DNA of 64,000 nucleotides from contig JAJEKB010021185.1 in assembly GCA_022393335.1 (NCBI GenBank), positions 477,782-541,781 of the forward strand, read 5' to 3'. The DNA is from Macrotrachela quadricornifera. Lineage: Eukaryota > Rotifera > Eurotatoria > Philodinida > Philodinidae. A model generated the notes under the pieces. That model had not been told where the DNA came from, ran no database searches, and saw only the letters and a program-made list of their open reading frames with translations. A program made the position numbers and the translations under genes. This document shows, one piece after another, positions 12,270 to 23,648 of the stretch (the stretch's first letter is position 1; each line of letters starts with the position of its first letter).

Positions 12270-13596
12270 TCACTTGGCATTGTTGGTTGGAATCGGAGAA
12301 GCCAATTGAAGTTTTTTTTCAGCGTGGTATCGAGCCCGTTCGATCATATTTTGCTGTCGATTTTCAATGACGGTGATTGGATTGTGATGGCATGGTTGAA
12401 TATGGTGTGCATGTTGATGTAATTTGTCTTTGTATTGTTGCACGTTTTTAGTATAGGTGTCAGCCTTTTGTGCTGCGATGATTAGTATTTGTTCAAATAA
12501 ATTTGTCGATAATTGAGTATCCATTTGCTTTTGAGTAGATATGAATGTCTTTAAAATACTTCTAATATGCGTTAATTGTAATTGTCCAAAAGTATAACAA
12601 CATGTATTGTTGAATTTGGAATGGAACCAATTTTCGAATATGGCAATTGCATATCGAAGTGTTTGCTCATCATTTGTTGCTTTCCAAATCAATTTGGCTG
12701 AGGAAATCTCAATAAATCAATTATTTATTATATTGTGATATGGATCAATAATATGATGCTACGCACTTCTGATTGTTTTGGTTCTAAATTAACGAAAGTT
12801 TCAATATATTGATGATCTTTAGCATCGAATTTCAGCATCTCTCTCTGTCTCTCAAGTTCGACACGTAATGGATAATGATCTTTATTGATGACACGATCAG
12901 TGAGGATGGTAATGGTTTGGTTAGTATCCTCGATCGAAAAAGGTTTTTTTGTCAAATGTTCATTGATATCATTCTGAATTTGTGCAAATTGTAGCTGAAA
13001 TTTTTTTTGACGTTGTTCGACTATTGTTCGTGATCGACCATAGACATGGCACATTGAAAGAATTGTGGCCATTTTTTTTATACTCGTCCAGTCCAAATAC
13101 CTTCGGTCATGTCTAGATGATGATAGTAATTCCATTGTTCAATTTGTAATTTCACATAATTTAATTTATTGATCAATTGTGTCAATTGACGAATAAAAGT
13201 TGTTGTTTCCCCATCAATAAGCAATGAATCAATGAATAATCTGTCCGCCTTTGCTGGTATTGTTGCTACTGCTTTTAATAGCGTTTCTTTGAAAGTTGTA
13301 TTTGATAATATTGAATAGTCGGTTAAATAGAGTGTTGGATCTGTATTGGATCCACTATCAAAGTAATAATAATAATAGGTCTTTTCGTTGGTTGATGGCG
13401 GTTGAGCAGTCATGGACAATAACTTGTCTTCTAACAGTAATTGTTGAGCATCTTTATGAGGTTGTGAAGATGATTTCGTGTTTGGTTTGTTTGATTTTGT
13501 TGGTAGAAGTATATTTGATTGGCGACAATATTTATTATTTTTAAAATATTCTCTTTTTCGCTTGTGTTGACGATTGCTGTGAAATTTCTGTTTCAT
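12270..13596 (-). mobile_element. N-terminal portion of an Athena/Penelope-like retroelement ORF, broken
   Basis: Three minus-strand reading frames follow each other (13596-13078, 13135-12728, 12692-12270) and read as one basic, helix-rich protein: a KRKREYF-type basic start, a long coil with QLTQLINKLNYVKLQIEQW, then 'EGIWTGR' and 'SIKKMATILSMCHVYGRSR', and a Glu/Gln-rich coil. This resembles the region ahead of the reverse transcriptase in bdelloid Athena elements, from memory of the family, not from a search. A frame change near 13080-13130 and another near 12700 break it. It stops before any RT motif, and the RT fragments lie 5' of it on the same strand, so it belongs to a different truncated copy. 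Confidence 0.45.
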
Positions 13597-13825
13597 TAAT
13601 TTCTATATAATTTATCTAAAATTGTTAAATAAAAAGAAACATGAACAAAATAATCTGAGAAAAAGAAGTAAAAGAATTAAATCAACAGTAGGAATAATGT
13701 TCTTTTTTAGTCTATATATATCATGTTCATGAAGATGGTTCAGTTACCTGTCTTTGTTCTAACAAAGAAAATAGAAAAATTTTGAACGTGATGGTATACA
13801 ATGAAAAGATGAAAAGAAGTTCTTA

Positions 13826-14690
13826 CTCTTGGGTTTATTTGGTTGATCCGTTAATACTGATAGAGATGGACGTTTTCGTGTAAGTTCAAAATCCATAGTT
13901 GGATTATTACGATGGCCTACTACCTATCGTATATGTTCATATTGTGTATTTTTGACATAGCTATCATGAATCTCATGGATATATCACTTTAAACCTTCCA
14001 ATCGTGCTTCATGTGTACAATGAATAAAGAGAATATTATCTAGTTTATCTGCTTTCGACTTGATTGTTATCATGTTTGTCGACATTGTTGTTGGTGCTGC
14101 TGGTACTCGTCGCACGATTTATTGAACATTGTTTCTGTCATGATCAGTAGATATGATATCGACGGTTGCTGCACTTTTAGCTACTTATGTTTGTTTTGAG
14201 GTCGGTTCAGTGAGTAATATTTGACGTAAGAGAAAAAATTGTTTTTCATCACCAATCATTGGTAAAAGTGATGACGAGAATGATGATGACAAATGTTTTA
14301 GAAAGAATTGTTGAAATTGTTTATTTATATAGATTGATGGATAGCCATTGTATAATAATTTCAAACGAATTTGACGTTGTTCAATATTAAATGCTTCAAA
14401 GGTTGATGAATATCATACAGCTCTAGTAAGAGCTAATTGAATAACATTTCGAAAGACATGTCGAGGATGATCCGATAAGAATGAGAGGAGTGTTAGTTCA
14501 GCCAATGGTTTGTGATAGACCGATGATGAAAGTTGACCATTATTATCACTAACAATAAGATCAAGAAATGATAGACTTCTACTTATTTTATAGTCTAATT
14601 TAATATTTTTATGAAATTCATTTGCTTTTTCTAAGCTTTTTTTAATATCTTCTTGAGGGTGAGGGTGGGGGTGAGTTTAGCATACCATGA
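13826..14690 (-). mobile_element. Penelope-like (Athena-type) reverse transcriptase fragment, dead
   Basis: Minus strand from about 14640: SRSLSFLDLIVSDNNGQ, then SSVYHKPLAE, then SFLSDHPRHVFRNVI, a TGA, YSSTFEAFNIEQRQIRLKLL and YNGYPSIYI. 'FLDV.I...G.....VYHKP' and 'HPRHVF..I...L.RAVRYSSTF' are hallmarks of the palm-to-thumb part of PLE reverse transcriptases. The TGA sits where Arg (CGA) is expected, so one C-to-T change explains it; further TAA stops occur at the QT and VQ positions downstream. A tail near 13900 (DFELTRKRPSLSVL) may be the 3' part. No GIY-YIG endonuclease is seen, as expected for Athena. Confidence 0.75.
14655..14690. repeat. G-rich tract (GGGTGA-like) at the Athena junction
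   Basis: GAGGGTGAGGGTGGGGGTGAG lies directly 5' (on the minus strand) of the RT fragment, between it and the tail of another copy. Athena elements are known to carry short telomere-like stretches at their junctions. The tract is degenerate and does not match the known bdelloid repeat TGTGGG exactly, so the link is inference. Confidence 0.35.
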
Positions 14691-14932
14691 TCCAGATTTC
14701 GATCCTTGCTTAAGGGATCTTCGTCAGATGGTTTCAACTCTGTTATAGTTGTTCAAAAAACGTCCCTAGTAAAGCAATGGAAACGATAATGAAAGAATAA
14801 TTTTTTTGTATGGATTTATTTTTGTTGTTAGGATAGAAAAGAAAAATATGTATATAGCAATATGTTTAATATAAAAGCGAAAGTTTGTACGCAGAACTTG
14901 GTTTTGTCGAATATTTCTTGATTGGAATGCTT

Positions 14933-15118
14933 TTATTGATGTTGATTTTTATTGTTTTTTGGTTTTGTCTGTTTGAGTTGATATGGGCAGCGACGAACTA
15001 GTTCTTTGGTCAGATTAGGTTTGTTTCGAGTTCCAACTATCAGTTTGTTGTCCAACACTGGTGTATGTAGAAATAGTTTGTCCCATGTTTGATGGATTTT
15101 TGATTTATAGTGTGCCAA
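14933..15118 (-). mobile_element. C-terminal tail of a second Penelope-like RT copy
   Basis: The 61-residue frame contains VGTRNKPNLTKELVRRCPY, preceded by W-x-x-LFLHT. The 'VGTRNNPN....LVR' signature is typical of the extreme C-terminus of PLE reverse transcriptases. It lies upstream, in the coding direction, of the RT palm fragment at 14.4-14.6 kb, so at least two copies in the same orientation are abutted and truncated. Confidence 0.55.
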
Positions 15119-15179
15119 ACGCTGCTGGTGGGTGTAATGAATAATTATTGGCCCTGCTTAATTTTTGCTCTTTTGTTCC

Positions 15180-15400
15180 ACTAGACTGTAGGGAGGGTCA
15201 TAGGAAAAAAAATAGTTTGTCTGTCTGTGACGGAGTTTGTGTCAGGGTCAAAAAAACATTGAGGTCAACAAATCATCATATAGAATGGATTCAAAGGTCA
15301 AAAAAACAACATATTCTCTCGCCTGCAGAGAGAGTTATATGAAAAAAATAGTTTGCCTGCTTGCTTGTCGTCAGGGTCAAAGGTCAAAAAACATGTTTTT
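15180..15400. repeat. Short degenerate tandem repeat (CAGGGTCAAAGGTCAAAAAA)
   Basis: The motif 'TCAGGGTCAAAAAAACA' recurs near 15242 and 15373, with 'TTCAAAGGTCAAAAAAACA' near 15290 and shared flanks 'ATAGTTTGTCTGTCTGT' / 'ATAGTTTGCCTGCTTGC'. Two to three diverged copies of roughly 65-130 bp. Non-coding. Confidence 0.45.
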
Positions 15401-15669
15401 AGAAAAATCGATAAAACAATCACACTTCACGGACAACTCAACGCTTAACGTATATCGAAATTTTATTATTATAAGATCAACTGAATAGTGATCAAATAGC
15501 ATAGAAAGATAGAGCGAAACACACTCTATCGATTGGTAAAAAAAGAAATTTTTTTAGACCTCTGCCTAAGGAAAAAAAGTACTTCCCTCACTACTTTTGG
15601 TATGCCCTAAGTAGAATAAGTGAAGCAACAGATGATTGAAATTTATATTTCGCTTGTTCAATCCATGCT

Positions 15670-15960
15670 TTGTTTTTGATTTTTTTTCCTAAGTTCGTTC
15701 AAAGGATCTTTTTTTGCGATTCGTCAGAAGTTGTTCGTTCATTTATAATTGCTTTGGAAATTGGTATAATATTTGAAATAAAAATTGTAAATATAAGCGA
15801 AAATATTCTTCATGGATTTGCTGATATTTCTCAATTTAGTATAAATCGAGATGAAGAAGAAATATTATTCTTTGCCGGTGCAGTTTTTCGTATTGATTCA
15901 ATAGAAAAAGAAAATGATTCAACATGGATTATTAAACTTACTTTACAGAAAGTAATTTAG
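15670..15960 (+). pseudogene. C-terminal fragment of an ADP-ribosyltransferase (ART) domain protein
   Basis: The last half of this 96-codon frame reads HGFADISQFSINRDEEEILF, then AGAVFRIDSI and WIIKLTLQ. 'FADIS.....DEEE(V/I)LF' with 'G.(V/I)FR(I/L).S' is the catalytic E-x-E end of the R-S-E class mono-ADP-ribosyltransferase fold found in many bdelloid proteins, which transfers ADP-ribose from NAD+ to protein side chains. The N-terminal Arg and Ser-Thr-Ser motifs are missing, there is no credible start upstream, and no TPR repeats follow the stop. I read it as a gene relic. Confidence 0.6.
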
Positions 15961-16082
15961 GTAACTAGGAAAAAGCTATAGAATATTACAAAAACTTTTA
16001 TTAAATGAAGATTTTATTAATAATCTAAAATTTGTTGTACTTAATATTATGCTCAGTTATAATTATTTTCATCTTTATGAAT

Positions 16083-19000
16083 ACAAGTAGCGCTCATCCT
16101 ACGGATTCGCTGACTCTTTTTTGAAAGAAAATTTAGTGTGACTATCATTCAAAATGTTTTTCATTTGGATTATCTTATATCTCAAACTCCTTAATTGCAT
16201 GAAAGCTACGAAACAAAACACCCATTCTACCGATGATCGTTTTATAGAAATATCCCTATATAGATTCATATATAAATGACAAGCAAACCTCAAGTTCCAG
16301 TTCTTCGTCTTCGATTGAGATTGATCAAGTCTAATACAGATATCTGATCATATTCAGTAGTTTGGACGTCATATTTTCTAATCCTGAACTCCGACTTGTT
16401 TAAGCAAAATTGAGAGACAAACATTCATGTCTTTTTAAGCGCAATATTTATCGCTAGACGACTGTTTCTTTAAGAAAATGGAATTAGATATGGTTCAAAT
16501 GCTTCAGTTTGTTTATCAAGTTCAATAGCATGACCAGGTGACGATCACTCCAAATCACAATTCCATGAAAAAATATCTTTTTCTAAACTAGAGAATTCCG
16601 GATAGCTTTTTAAAGTTTTAGAACGATACAACGAAATATCTATTTCTGCGTACGCTACAATAAGCAAAAAACATTATGTAAGGATTCACAATTCCTTTAC
16701 TGGATATGCTCTGTTACAAAAAATGTCTAATAAACAATTATTTTTCTTCAAGAATCGAGTTACTTGAGAATATATTGAAGTACTCCAAATCTCACTTAAT
16801 GCCCTTGTGATAAACTTTTTAAATCAACGACTAGCCGTTTTCATGTACGGTTTATTTTTCTGTCTGTCTTCTGTCACATTAGGTTTCTCATGCGCATAAA
16901 AGTAGCTTGCTCATAATATGTCGGTACACAATCAAAAATTTCCAACACTCAGATAACGTTGGGTAGTTTTACTCAGTTTTCAATTTCTTTTTTATTTTTA
17001 CAAAATGATATTTTGCTGGATTCGTTATCAAACAAGGTTAATTAGGTTCTTTGAAAAATCCACTTAAATTACTTGAGACTTATTTTAAAACTATGCGCTG
17101 AAATAACGTTCTAAGTCAACATCTAGTCGTTTCCATATTTAACACCGCTACATCCTTTAGTATTAGTTTAGGTTTCAACCGAAGAGATGCATCTCGTTTG
17201 AATTCCTCTTAAAAAGTTACTGTACATTTGTTAATACACTCATTAAGGAATTCAGAAACGAGAACTATTCGAAAATTGCTACCAATAGAGTACATTACAT
17301 TGTGATCTAGAAAAATTCTTTGCATATATGAACGTTATTCTAAGGCTGATGTCTATGAAGACTCAACAACAGGACATCAAGCAGCCGCTTCGTATCTTTA
17401 TATACTTCTGTATAAATCTTACTCAAAACTCTGACATATAGTAATGTACAAAGAAAAATATTTTTATTAGAATCAATGTCGAACATAGATTCAGGACCCT
17501 CGATTATTCTTAATTCAGACTTAAACTAACAAGGAGTTCATTAAAAAAGCTAAGAAATAGATTAAAACACCTTTTATTCGCTGCGAATTTGAATTTTCTG
17601 TACTTGACAACGGTCAGTCAAGTTTTATCAAAAACTATGATTTATTCATTTATCATTAATTAATAACAAACAATAGTGAAAAACTAACATCAGACTTGAG
17701 TTCTCCATAGTAAATTATCTTTGGTGACTTTTTACTGGAAACAGTTCATGTTATTTATTATGAATCATTTGGTGGAACCCATTCAGTCTTGATTTATCGA
17801 TCTTCGGTTATCTTGAATCAAAATTTTTAAGATAAATAACAAAACGAACTATTAATTGTTTTATTTACTTATTATTAACCTCAAATTTGACCCGAGATTC
17901 GAATTCTATACATTCGACAATCCTTCCTACAGTTTTCTTATAAAACATCACAAGTTTTAAAAATTAATCTAGACGACACTATATTTCGATTGGGATAAAT
18001 ACACAAACATACCTGTAAAACCACAAACTTATTTTATACTATACGATCTGTGCTTCAGTTCGGAAAACAAATCGTTCTTTTCTTAGAAAAAAACATTCTG
18101 TAATCCAAAACTTCTTTCAAATTTTTACAAAAACTAATACTATCGATCGATTACTTGATCTAGACAATCTTTGACCAAACTTTTTTAAAAAATCGTTTTT
18201 TCTTAGCCTTTTTTGAAAAACAACTAACGCTCGTCAAAGGTGACTCGCTTAATCCTCGACTGCATTCATTCTATCTCCTTCGAGAATCATTGATAGATAA
18301 ATCGTCGACAAGTGTGACGATATAGCCAGCTCAGTCGAAATGGATCGTCCACATTTTATAATTTCTAAAACCAAAACTATCAATCTTAAATGCGAAAAAT
18401 ATCAAGGACCCACGATTTTCTCATCATAGATAACAATTTTTGACTTATATAGTACATTGATAGAGTACTGCCATAAGTCGCCTTGACTATAGTTCATTCG
18501 GAGTTCATAACGAAAAACTGAGACAAAACATAATGTTCCCATTGATTTCAGCAAAGTTTTTTATTCTGACCTTGCACCCTGAGCAAGCACACATACAGAG
18601 TTATGTTTTTCATATGATTATCTCTCTTAGTCAAGAAAACAGGAACAAAACATCTCACCTCAGTTTTCATTGGGATTTCCGGTAGCATTTGTTCGTTACG
18701 ATCTTCTGTATAAGAAAAAACACATGATGTTTGAAATTAAATGAAGAGGAATTTGGAATGACAACAAGCAAATAACACCATATTAGGATTCAAAAGTTCT
18801 TTAATAAATAGGTTCTTTTCACGTCAAATGTCTAATAAAGAATTGTTTTATCTCAAGAATAGAAGCATTTGCCATTTTTGTCAAGATGCCTCAACTCTCA
18901 CTTATTGTACTTATGCTAAAGCTTTAAAGTTAACGTCTAGTCGTTCGCCAGCCTCCGTTCAATCAGCCACTCACGACTAGTCGTTTGTATATTTAACGGA

Positions 19001-20675
19001 ACTATATCGATCGATATTAGTTCAGGTTTGGAGTTAATGAATGCATCTCATTTAACCCTCTGAGGTCCGACTTTTTTCTACTGAGCTGAATTTGCTGAAA
19101 TTTTCGGGATACATTGGAGCTGTAGTGGAGAGTCTACGATAAAATTTTCAGCTCTATATTATGACAATTGAACAAAATATTTGCCAAACAGGGGTAAAAA
19201 ATGGTTCCTTTGTGGTCAATATTTCTCGGTTCAAGCTCGCGTCATAGTTCTTGTTTTTCTTTTTGTTAGAAAGAGTACGTCGAGATGTCGGGGATCGCAG
19301 AATTCTTTTTTCGATTTCTCACTCTTTTAATGGAGAAAATCAATCACAAGTTTCACGACTCAAAAACGATGCCAATAATGAATGTCCAATTACATAAATA
19401 CTTATATACACAAGTAACGCTCCTCTAAAGACCCGCTCAGCTCTTTCTCGTAAAAATCGTGCTTTTAAACTACCGTCAAGCTATTCATTTATAAAATAAA
19501 AAAAATCGAAGTCAGATTCAAATTCCTCCACCTCAACTGCTTTTAACTAAATTTCATAAAAACAAATATTCTTTGTTAAAAATTTGTCGTTTGTTTGAAA
19601 AATTGATCTTTAAAAAATTTTTAGAAAACTGACTTCAGATTTGAATTCCTCGTTCTCGATTATTCTTTGGTTAATTCTTATGAAAAATTTTTTTTCTGTA
19701 AAAACAGTGGTCCTCTGTATAAAAAATTGATCCATAAAAAAAATTTAAAAAGCTAACCTCATATTTGAATTCCTCGACCTCGGTTACCTTTTCGTCAACC
19801 CTTATGTTCTTTTGACTCTCTGCGGACATACAAGCAATCAAGCAAACAATTTATTTCTGCTTGACTCTTCTCTACGACAAAAGAGAATAATAAAAATAAA
19901 GCTTAATTTAAAAAAGAAACTGTAGTTCTTTACATCTTGACGTGCTCTTTTCAACACAAAGGAACAACTAAATATACTGAATGAGCTGGGACAGAGAGAT
20001 CTTGGTCACCAGATCAAAAAATCATAAATGGAGAAGACACAGAAAAGATTTTGTCTTTTAGAAAACAAGCATATTTTTCAAGTAGTCGATTACAGCAATC
20101 ATGAAAATTTTTAGGCAAAAAGAAGGTTTCGAATAAAAGATCATACCATATCTGGAAGATCCAAGGACGAGTTATCTTCCTACTTATCTGTGTTAGTTTC
20201 AAAATTTGTGACAAAAATTGACTTTTCTGAGAGGCTGTAAAAACATGGCACAGTGTGTTTTTTAGTGTTTTCCATACACTCTATCACCCCAGTAGTTTTG
20301 TACAGATCTTCGACAGTTTTCAATATTTATTGAAAACATCTCCAAGATTCTCAAAAATCAGAAGATTTGTAAATTCTTGAGGTGATGAATATATATATCT
20401 TACTGGACCTCAAAAGATTAACGTGAGTACAATAAATAAGGTTTATTCCATGAAGAAATGAGTTAAAATGACGATTATTATTTATATATGAATCACAGAT
20501 AGGAATATTTCTATAAAATGATCATCACTAAAGAGTGGATATTACTTTCCTAGGTTTCATGCGATCAAGAAGACTGAGATATAATATAATCGAAATCGAA
20601 ATTAATTTCTGTAATAATTTTCCTAAATTTCTTCCAAAGAAGGGTCAGGGAATCCATAGGATAAGCACTACTTGT
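16083..20675. mobile_element. 4.6-kb non-coding block bounded by ~195-bp inverted repeats
   Basis: Left arm 16083-16277 and right arm about 20479-20675 are inverted copies: ACAAGTAGCGCTCATCCTA at the left end matches the complement of TAGGATAAGCACTACTTGT at the right end, and inner stretches such as TTTATATATGAATC, GATATTTCTATAAAA and TTTCATGC also pair. The interior has no ORF above 66 codons. It contains duplicated non-coding segments: 16670-16850 resembles 18775-18965, and 17100-17200 resembles 18940-19050. It also holds the element at 19408-19893 and a piggyBac-like end TTAACCCTCTGAGG at 19052. Probably a large non-autonomous DNA element or nested cluster. No clean target duplication seen. 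Confidence 0.6.
19408..19893. repeat. Dispersed element with ~120-bp monomers, copy B
   Basis: Matches 8754-9256 over its length: ACAAGTAACGCTC start, CAGCTCTTTCTCGTAAAAAT, internal GTGGTCCTCTGTATAA, and the right end GCGGACATACAAGCAATCAA followed by CTTCTCTACGACAAAAGAGA. Weaker monomers of the same type occur at 17.6-18.25 kb. Confidence 0.65.
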
Positions 20676-21138
20676 TATAGAAATAACTATATTATTTTTT
20701 ATAATGAATGCATGTTTTTCGAATTTATTTCTTACATTTTTGTATAGAATTATTCATCTTCGGATTTTATTAAATGTACATATAACTATATATAGAGATA
20801 CAAAATTTTCTCTCTTTTTCTGCATCGATATTATCTCGTTTGGAAACGTTATATGCATAAATGACAAAATAGGCGCAAATAAAATATTTCTGAGACGATA
20901 ATACATTTTGCTGTGGTAGTAACGATATTATTTGGGAAAAAGAAGTATAAAGATTCTTTTTCTTGTTTTTTTCTCTCTCGCTAATATCTTGTTTACTTCC
21001 TTGTTATCATATCTAACAATAATTCATAACATCATTAATAGTTTCCACTAAGATAGAAAAAAGATACAACGTATCTTTTCTTCTATAAATACGAACAAAA
21101 GGAAGTATAACATATTTTCTTTCAGAAAAAACATAAAT

Positions 21139-22000
21139 ATGTCGTTTCTTCCACGTATAGTAAGTATTTTAATCATTTGATAAGAATATAGATTTGAAAT
21201 ATGATTGTATAAATTAGTTGATATTGTTTGTTATAATATGGATAAATTACAACAACACTTCCATAATCACTATTCAATCGAAAAGAAGTGAATTAATACA
21301 TGAAGAAGATTCTGATGCAATTGTAAAACCACAACGTCGTGTGAAATGCGATGAAAGTCAACTATTAAGTCAAGGTGAATTGGAAAGATGTATTAAAAAT
21401 ATAAATGTTATAGAACTTAATGTTGGTGGTGAAATAATGATGACAACTCGTGAAACACTTACTCGTTCTCCAAAATCAATTCTTTCAATGATGTTTAATG
21501 GTGATTGGGAACAAAGATTACCCATGGATAACAAAGGAAATTTTTTTTTAGATTTTAATCCAATTCTATTTCGTCATTTATTTGACCAATTACAAATATT
21601 AGATAAAAATAATATGATTAAATTTTATCCTCCTACACAACCTTCACTTATTGAACCATTTAAAAAGATGCTTAAAAAATTGAATCTTAATCAATTTTCA
21701 TCATTAGAAAATAATATTATTACTTATAATGTTGGCGGTCAAACTATTACAAATCAACGTAAAACATTTAATCAAATATCTAATTCTACTCTAAGTAATA
21801 TTGTTAAATCGTCGAACATTACAAAATTTGGTAATAAAAGTAATGTGTTTCTTGATTATGATCCAAAATCATTTCAACATTTGATTAAACTATTGAGGAA
21901 AAAACCATCTAAAAACGACAGTTGTTCAAAAGCAATTTCGAATCAAGAATATATTTTTTTCAAAAAATTAGTCCCTGATTTGAATATATGTAGTAAGTAA
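21139..22000 (+). CDS. Protein with two BTB/T1 (KCTD-like) domains
   Basis: Likely cytosolic adaptor or scaffold: BTB_2/T1 domains oligomerise and, in KCTD proteins, often link substrates to cullin-3. Two exons: 21139-21159 (MSFLPRI) and 21218-22000, joined in phase by a 58-bp GTAAGT...TTAG intron, giving 267 aa. The first T1 domain starts at about residue 72 (ELNVGGEIMMTTRETL, with SMMFNGDW and FFLDFNPILFRHL); the second at about residue 175 (YNVGGQTITNQRKTF, FLDYDPKSFQHL). No channel or kelch part follows. The sequence TGTAGTAAGTAA at the end could alternatively be a donor leading to a short last exon near 22107, so the last three residues are uncertain. Confidence 0.8.
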
Positions 22001-22805
22001 AATACATTTCATATTAGTAGAAATAGATTTCTTATTATTTTTTTTACATAATTAAGCAAATTTTGCGATACAATTTCCTAACTATGTAAATAATTTATAT
22101 TATTTCATAGATAAATGGTGCGTGCGTTAAAGTACATTTTTATCTGATTTATATAAAAAGAATCAATTACTTCTAATACGATTAATTATTTAAAATGGTT
22201 AAATTTCTGTATTGAAATTCTAGCCAACTCGAAATTACTGAAAAGCCATACGAATTATAAGTTTTAGTAAAAATTTAGAGGTGAAAGCTTTACCTATGGA
22301 CAAAATCAAAAGTTTAGCAAAAAGAAGTAGAGAAAGGAGTAAAATTAAATATGTTAATATAAATTTTCCTTTAACTCGAGAACAATGGAAATTGGTTATC
22401 GTCTTTTACTCTTTGGTGTTTTCTAATTTTTTTTGAATTCGAGATAAAAATAGAAGTATATAGGGTGTCTAGAAAGTCAACAGAGTTAGAAAAATTTGAA
22501 AATCTCCATTACGGCTCGACCAAACGGGCTCACTTTTTAACCAACGATAGAGGCATGTTCACACCCTAAATCCATACGAAGAAAGTTAGTGAGAGCCTTA
22601 ACTAAATATCACCATCGACCTCAATAAGAAAATTTTACTTTTCAGAGATAAGGAAAAATAACAATACGCTTAACAAAGCTTTCTATTCAGGAAGTACCAA
22701 TACGACTTGGCAAAATATATTAAATGATTTTAAGATAAAACAAAACTTCTATTCTTTCTTTCACTTCCCTTGTCTTTTTATACCAGTCGGATGTTTCTAG
22801 AACCA
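22001..22805. other. Intergenic, possible Tc1/mariner-type end
   Basis: No gene recognised. Near 22460, GGGTGTCTAGAAAGTCAAC resembles the terminal sequence of some Tc1/mariner elements, but no partner end or transposase was found. Confidence 0.25.
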
Positions 22806-23012
22806 ATTAACCCTCATATCACCACCTATCCAACACTAATGTTTTTCGGAAATGGGCTCCATGCGGACCCTACTACAGTTTTAAGTTAGAGGGAGAGCAA
22901 AATTTCTACCAAGTTGTGGAGAAAGGATGAGAATTACGTATGAAACGTCCCTATAGATAAAATTAAAAAGAAAGAATGTTTTCTCGTATCATTTTCTCAT
23001 GAACTTTATTCT

Positions 23013-23178
23013 TTATTTCTTTTTTTTCTTATCTTCATCAAACCATTCTAAGCAAAAGTCACAAATTATATTTTGATGATTCGAACAGCAATGGAAATGA
23101 CAGATTGAACATTGCGTAGCAACTTTTCTATCACGTACTCTTGGACAAAAATGACAAACGTTGCTTTCCACCACCCTT
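23013..23178 (-). pseudogene. piggyBac-type transposase C-terminal cysteine-rich end
   Basis: Minus-strand frame ending at TAA 23015-23013 reads VCHFCPRVRDRKVATQCSIC, then HFHCCSNHQNIICDFCLEWF and a Lys-rich tail. The C-x2-C ... C-x2-C ... H...C-x2-C spacing with a preceding 'R' pair is the zinc-binding C-terminal domain of piggyBac transposases. A TGA lies in frame about 16 codons upstream of the first cysteine and no DDD catalytic core is seen, so only the tail survives. TTAACCCTCATATC at 22806 could be the matching element end. Confidence 0.65.
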
Positions 23179-23648
23179 TGATGTAGTATTGATCAGATGA
23201 GCTACTGAAAGATCAAGACTTTGCATAGCTATTCGAACGTTTCGTTGGCAGCAGACGGATTTTAACAACGTTGATTCCATTCACTTTCGAATGTTCATAA
23301 TATAACACATAATCTTCTAGAATATTTTATACAGATCAATGAGTGTATCAGAGACCGAATTCAAGCGATACCTCACCAATAATACATGTATAATTAGCTC
23401 TATCTCTGGGGTCCATTCGGACCCCAAAAGATGAATACCAGTTTGTCGATATTTCGACCTACTTTATTGTATCACCGACGTTCAAATCAAAGACACTGAT
23501 ATCATCAATGAGTTAGACTGACATTCTTCAATGCATATCTAGGAGCGCGGGAATGGACCTACGACTGCGTGAGACTTGACTAAAATATAGGTGTCCTGGG
23601 GTCCGTTCGGTTAAACGAACACAAACCTCGACCTTTGTTTTGTCCAAC

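Noticed and set aside
14655..14690. True telomeric array
   Set aside because: Only one irregular tract, not repeated units, and it does not match TGTGGG; kept only as a speculative junction.
22806..23614. Complete piggyBac element between TTAA at 22806 and TTAA at 23611
   Set aside because: The two ends (CCCTCATATCACC and CCGAACGGACCCC) are not inverted copies, so the borders are unproven.
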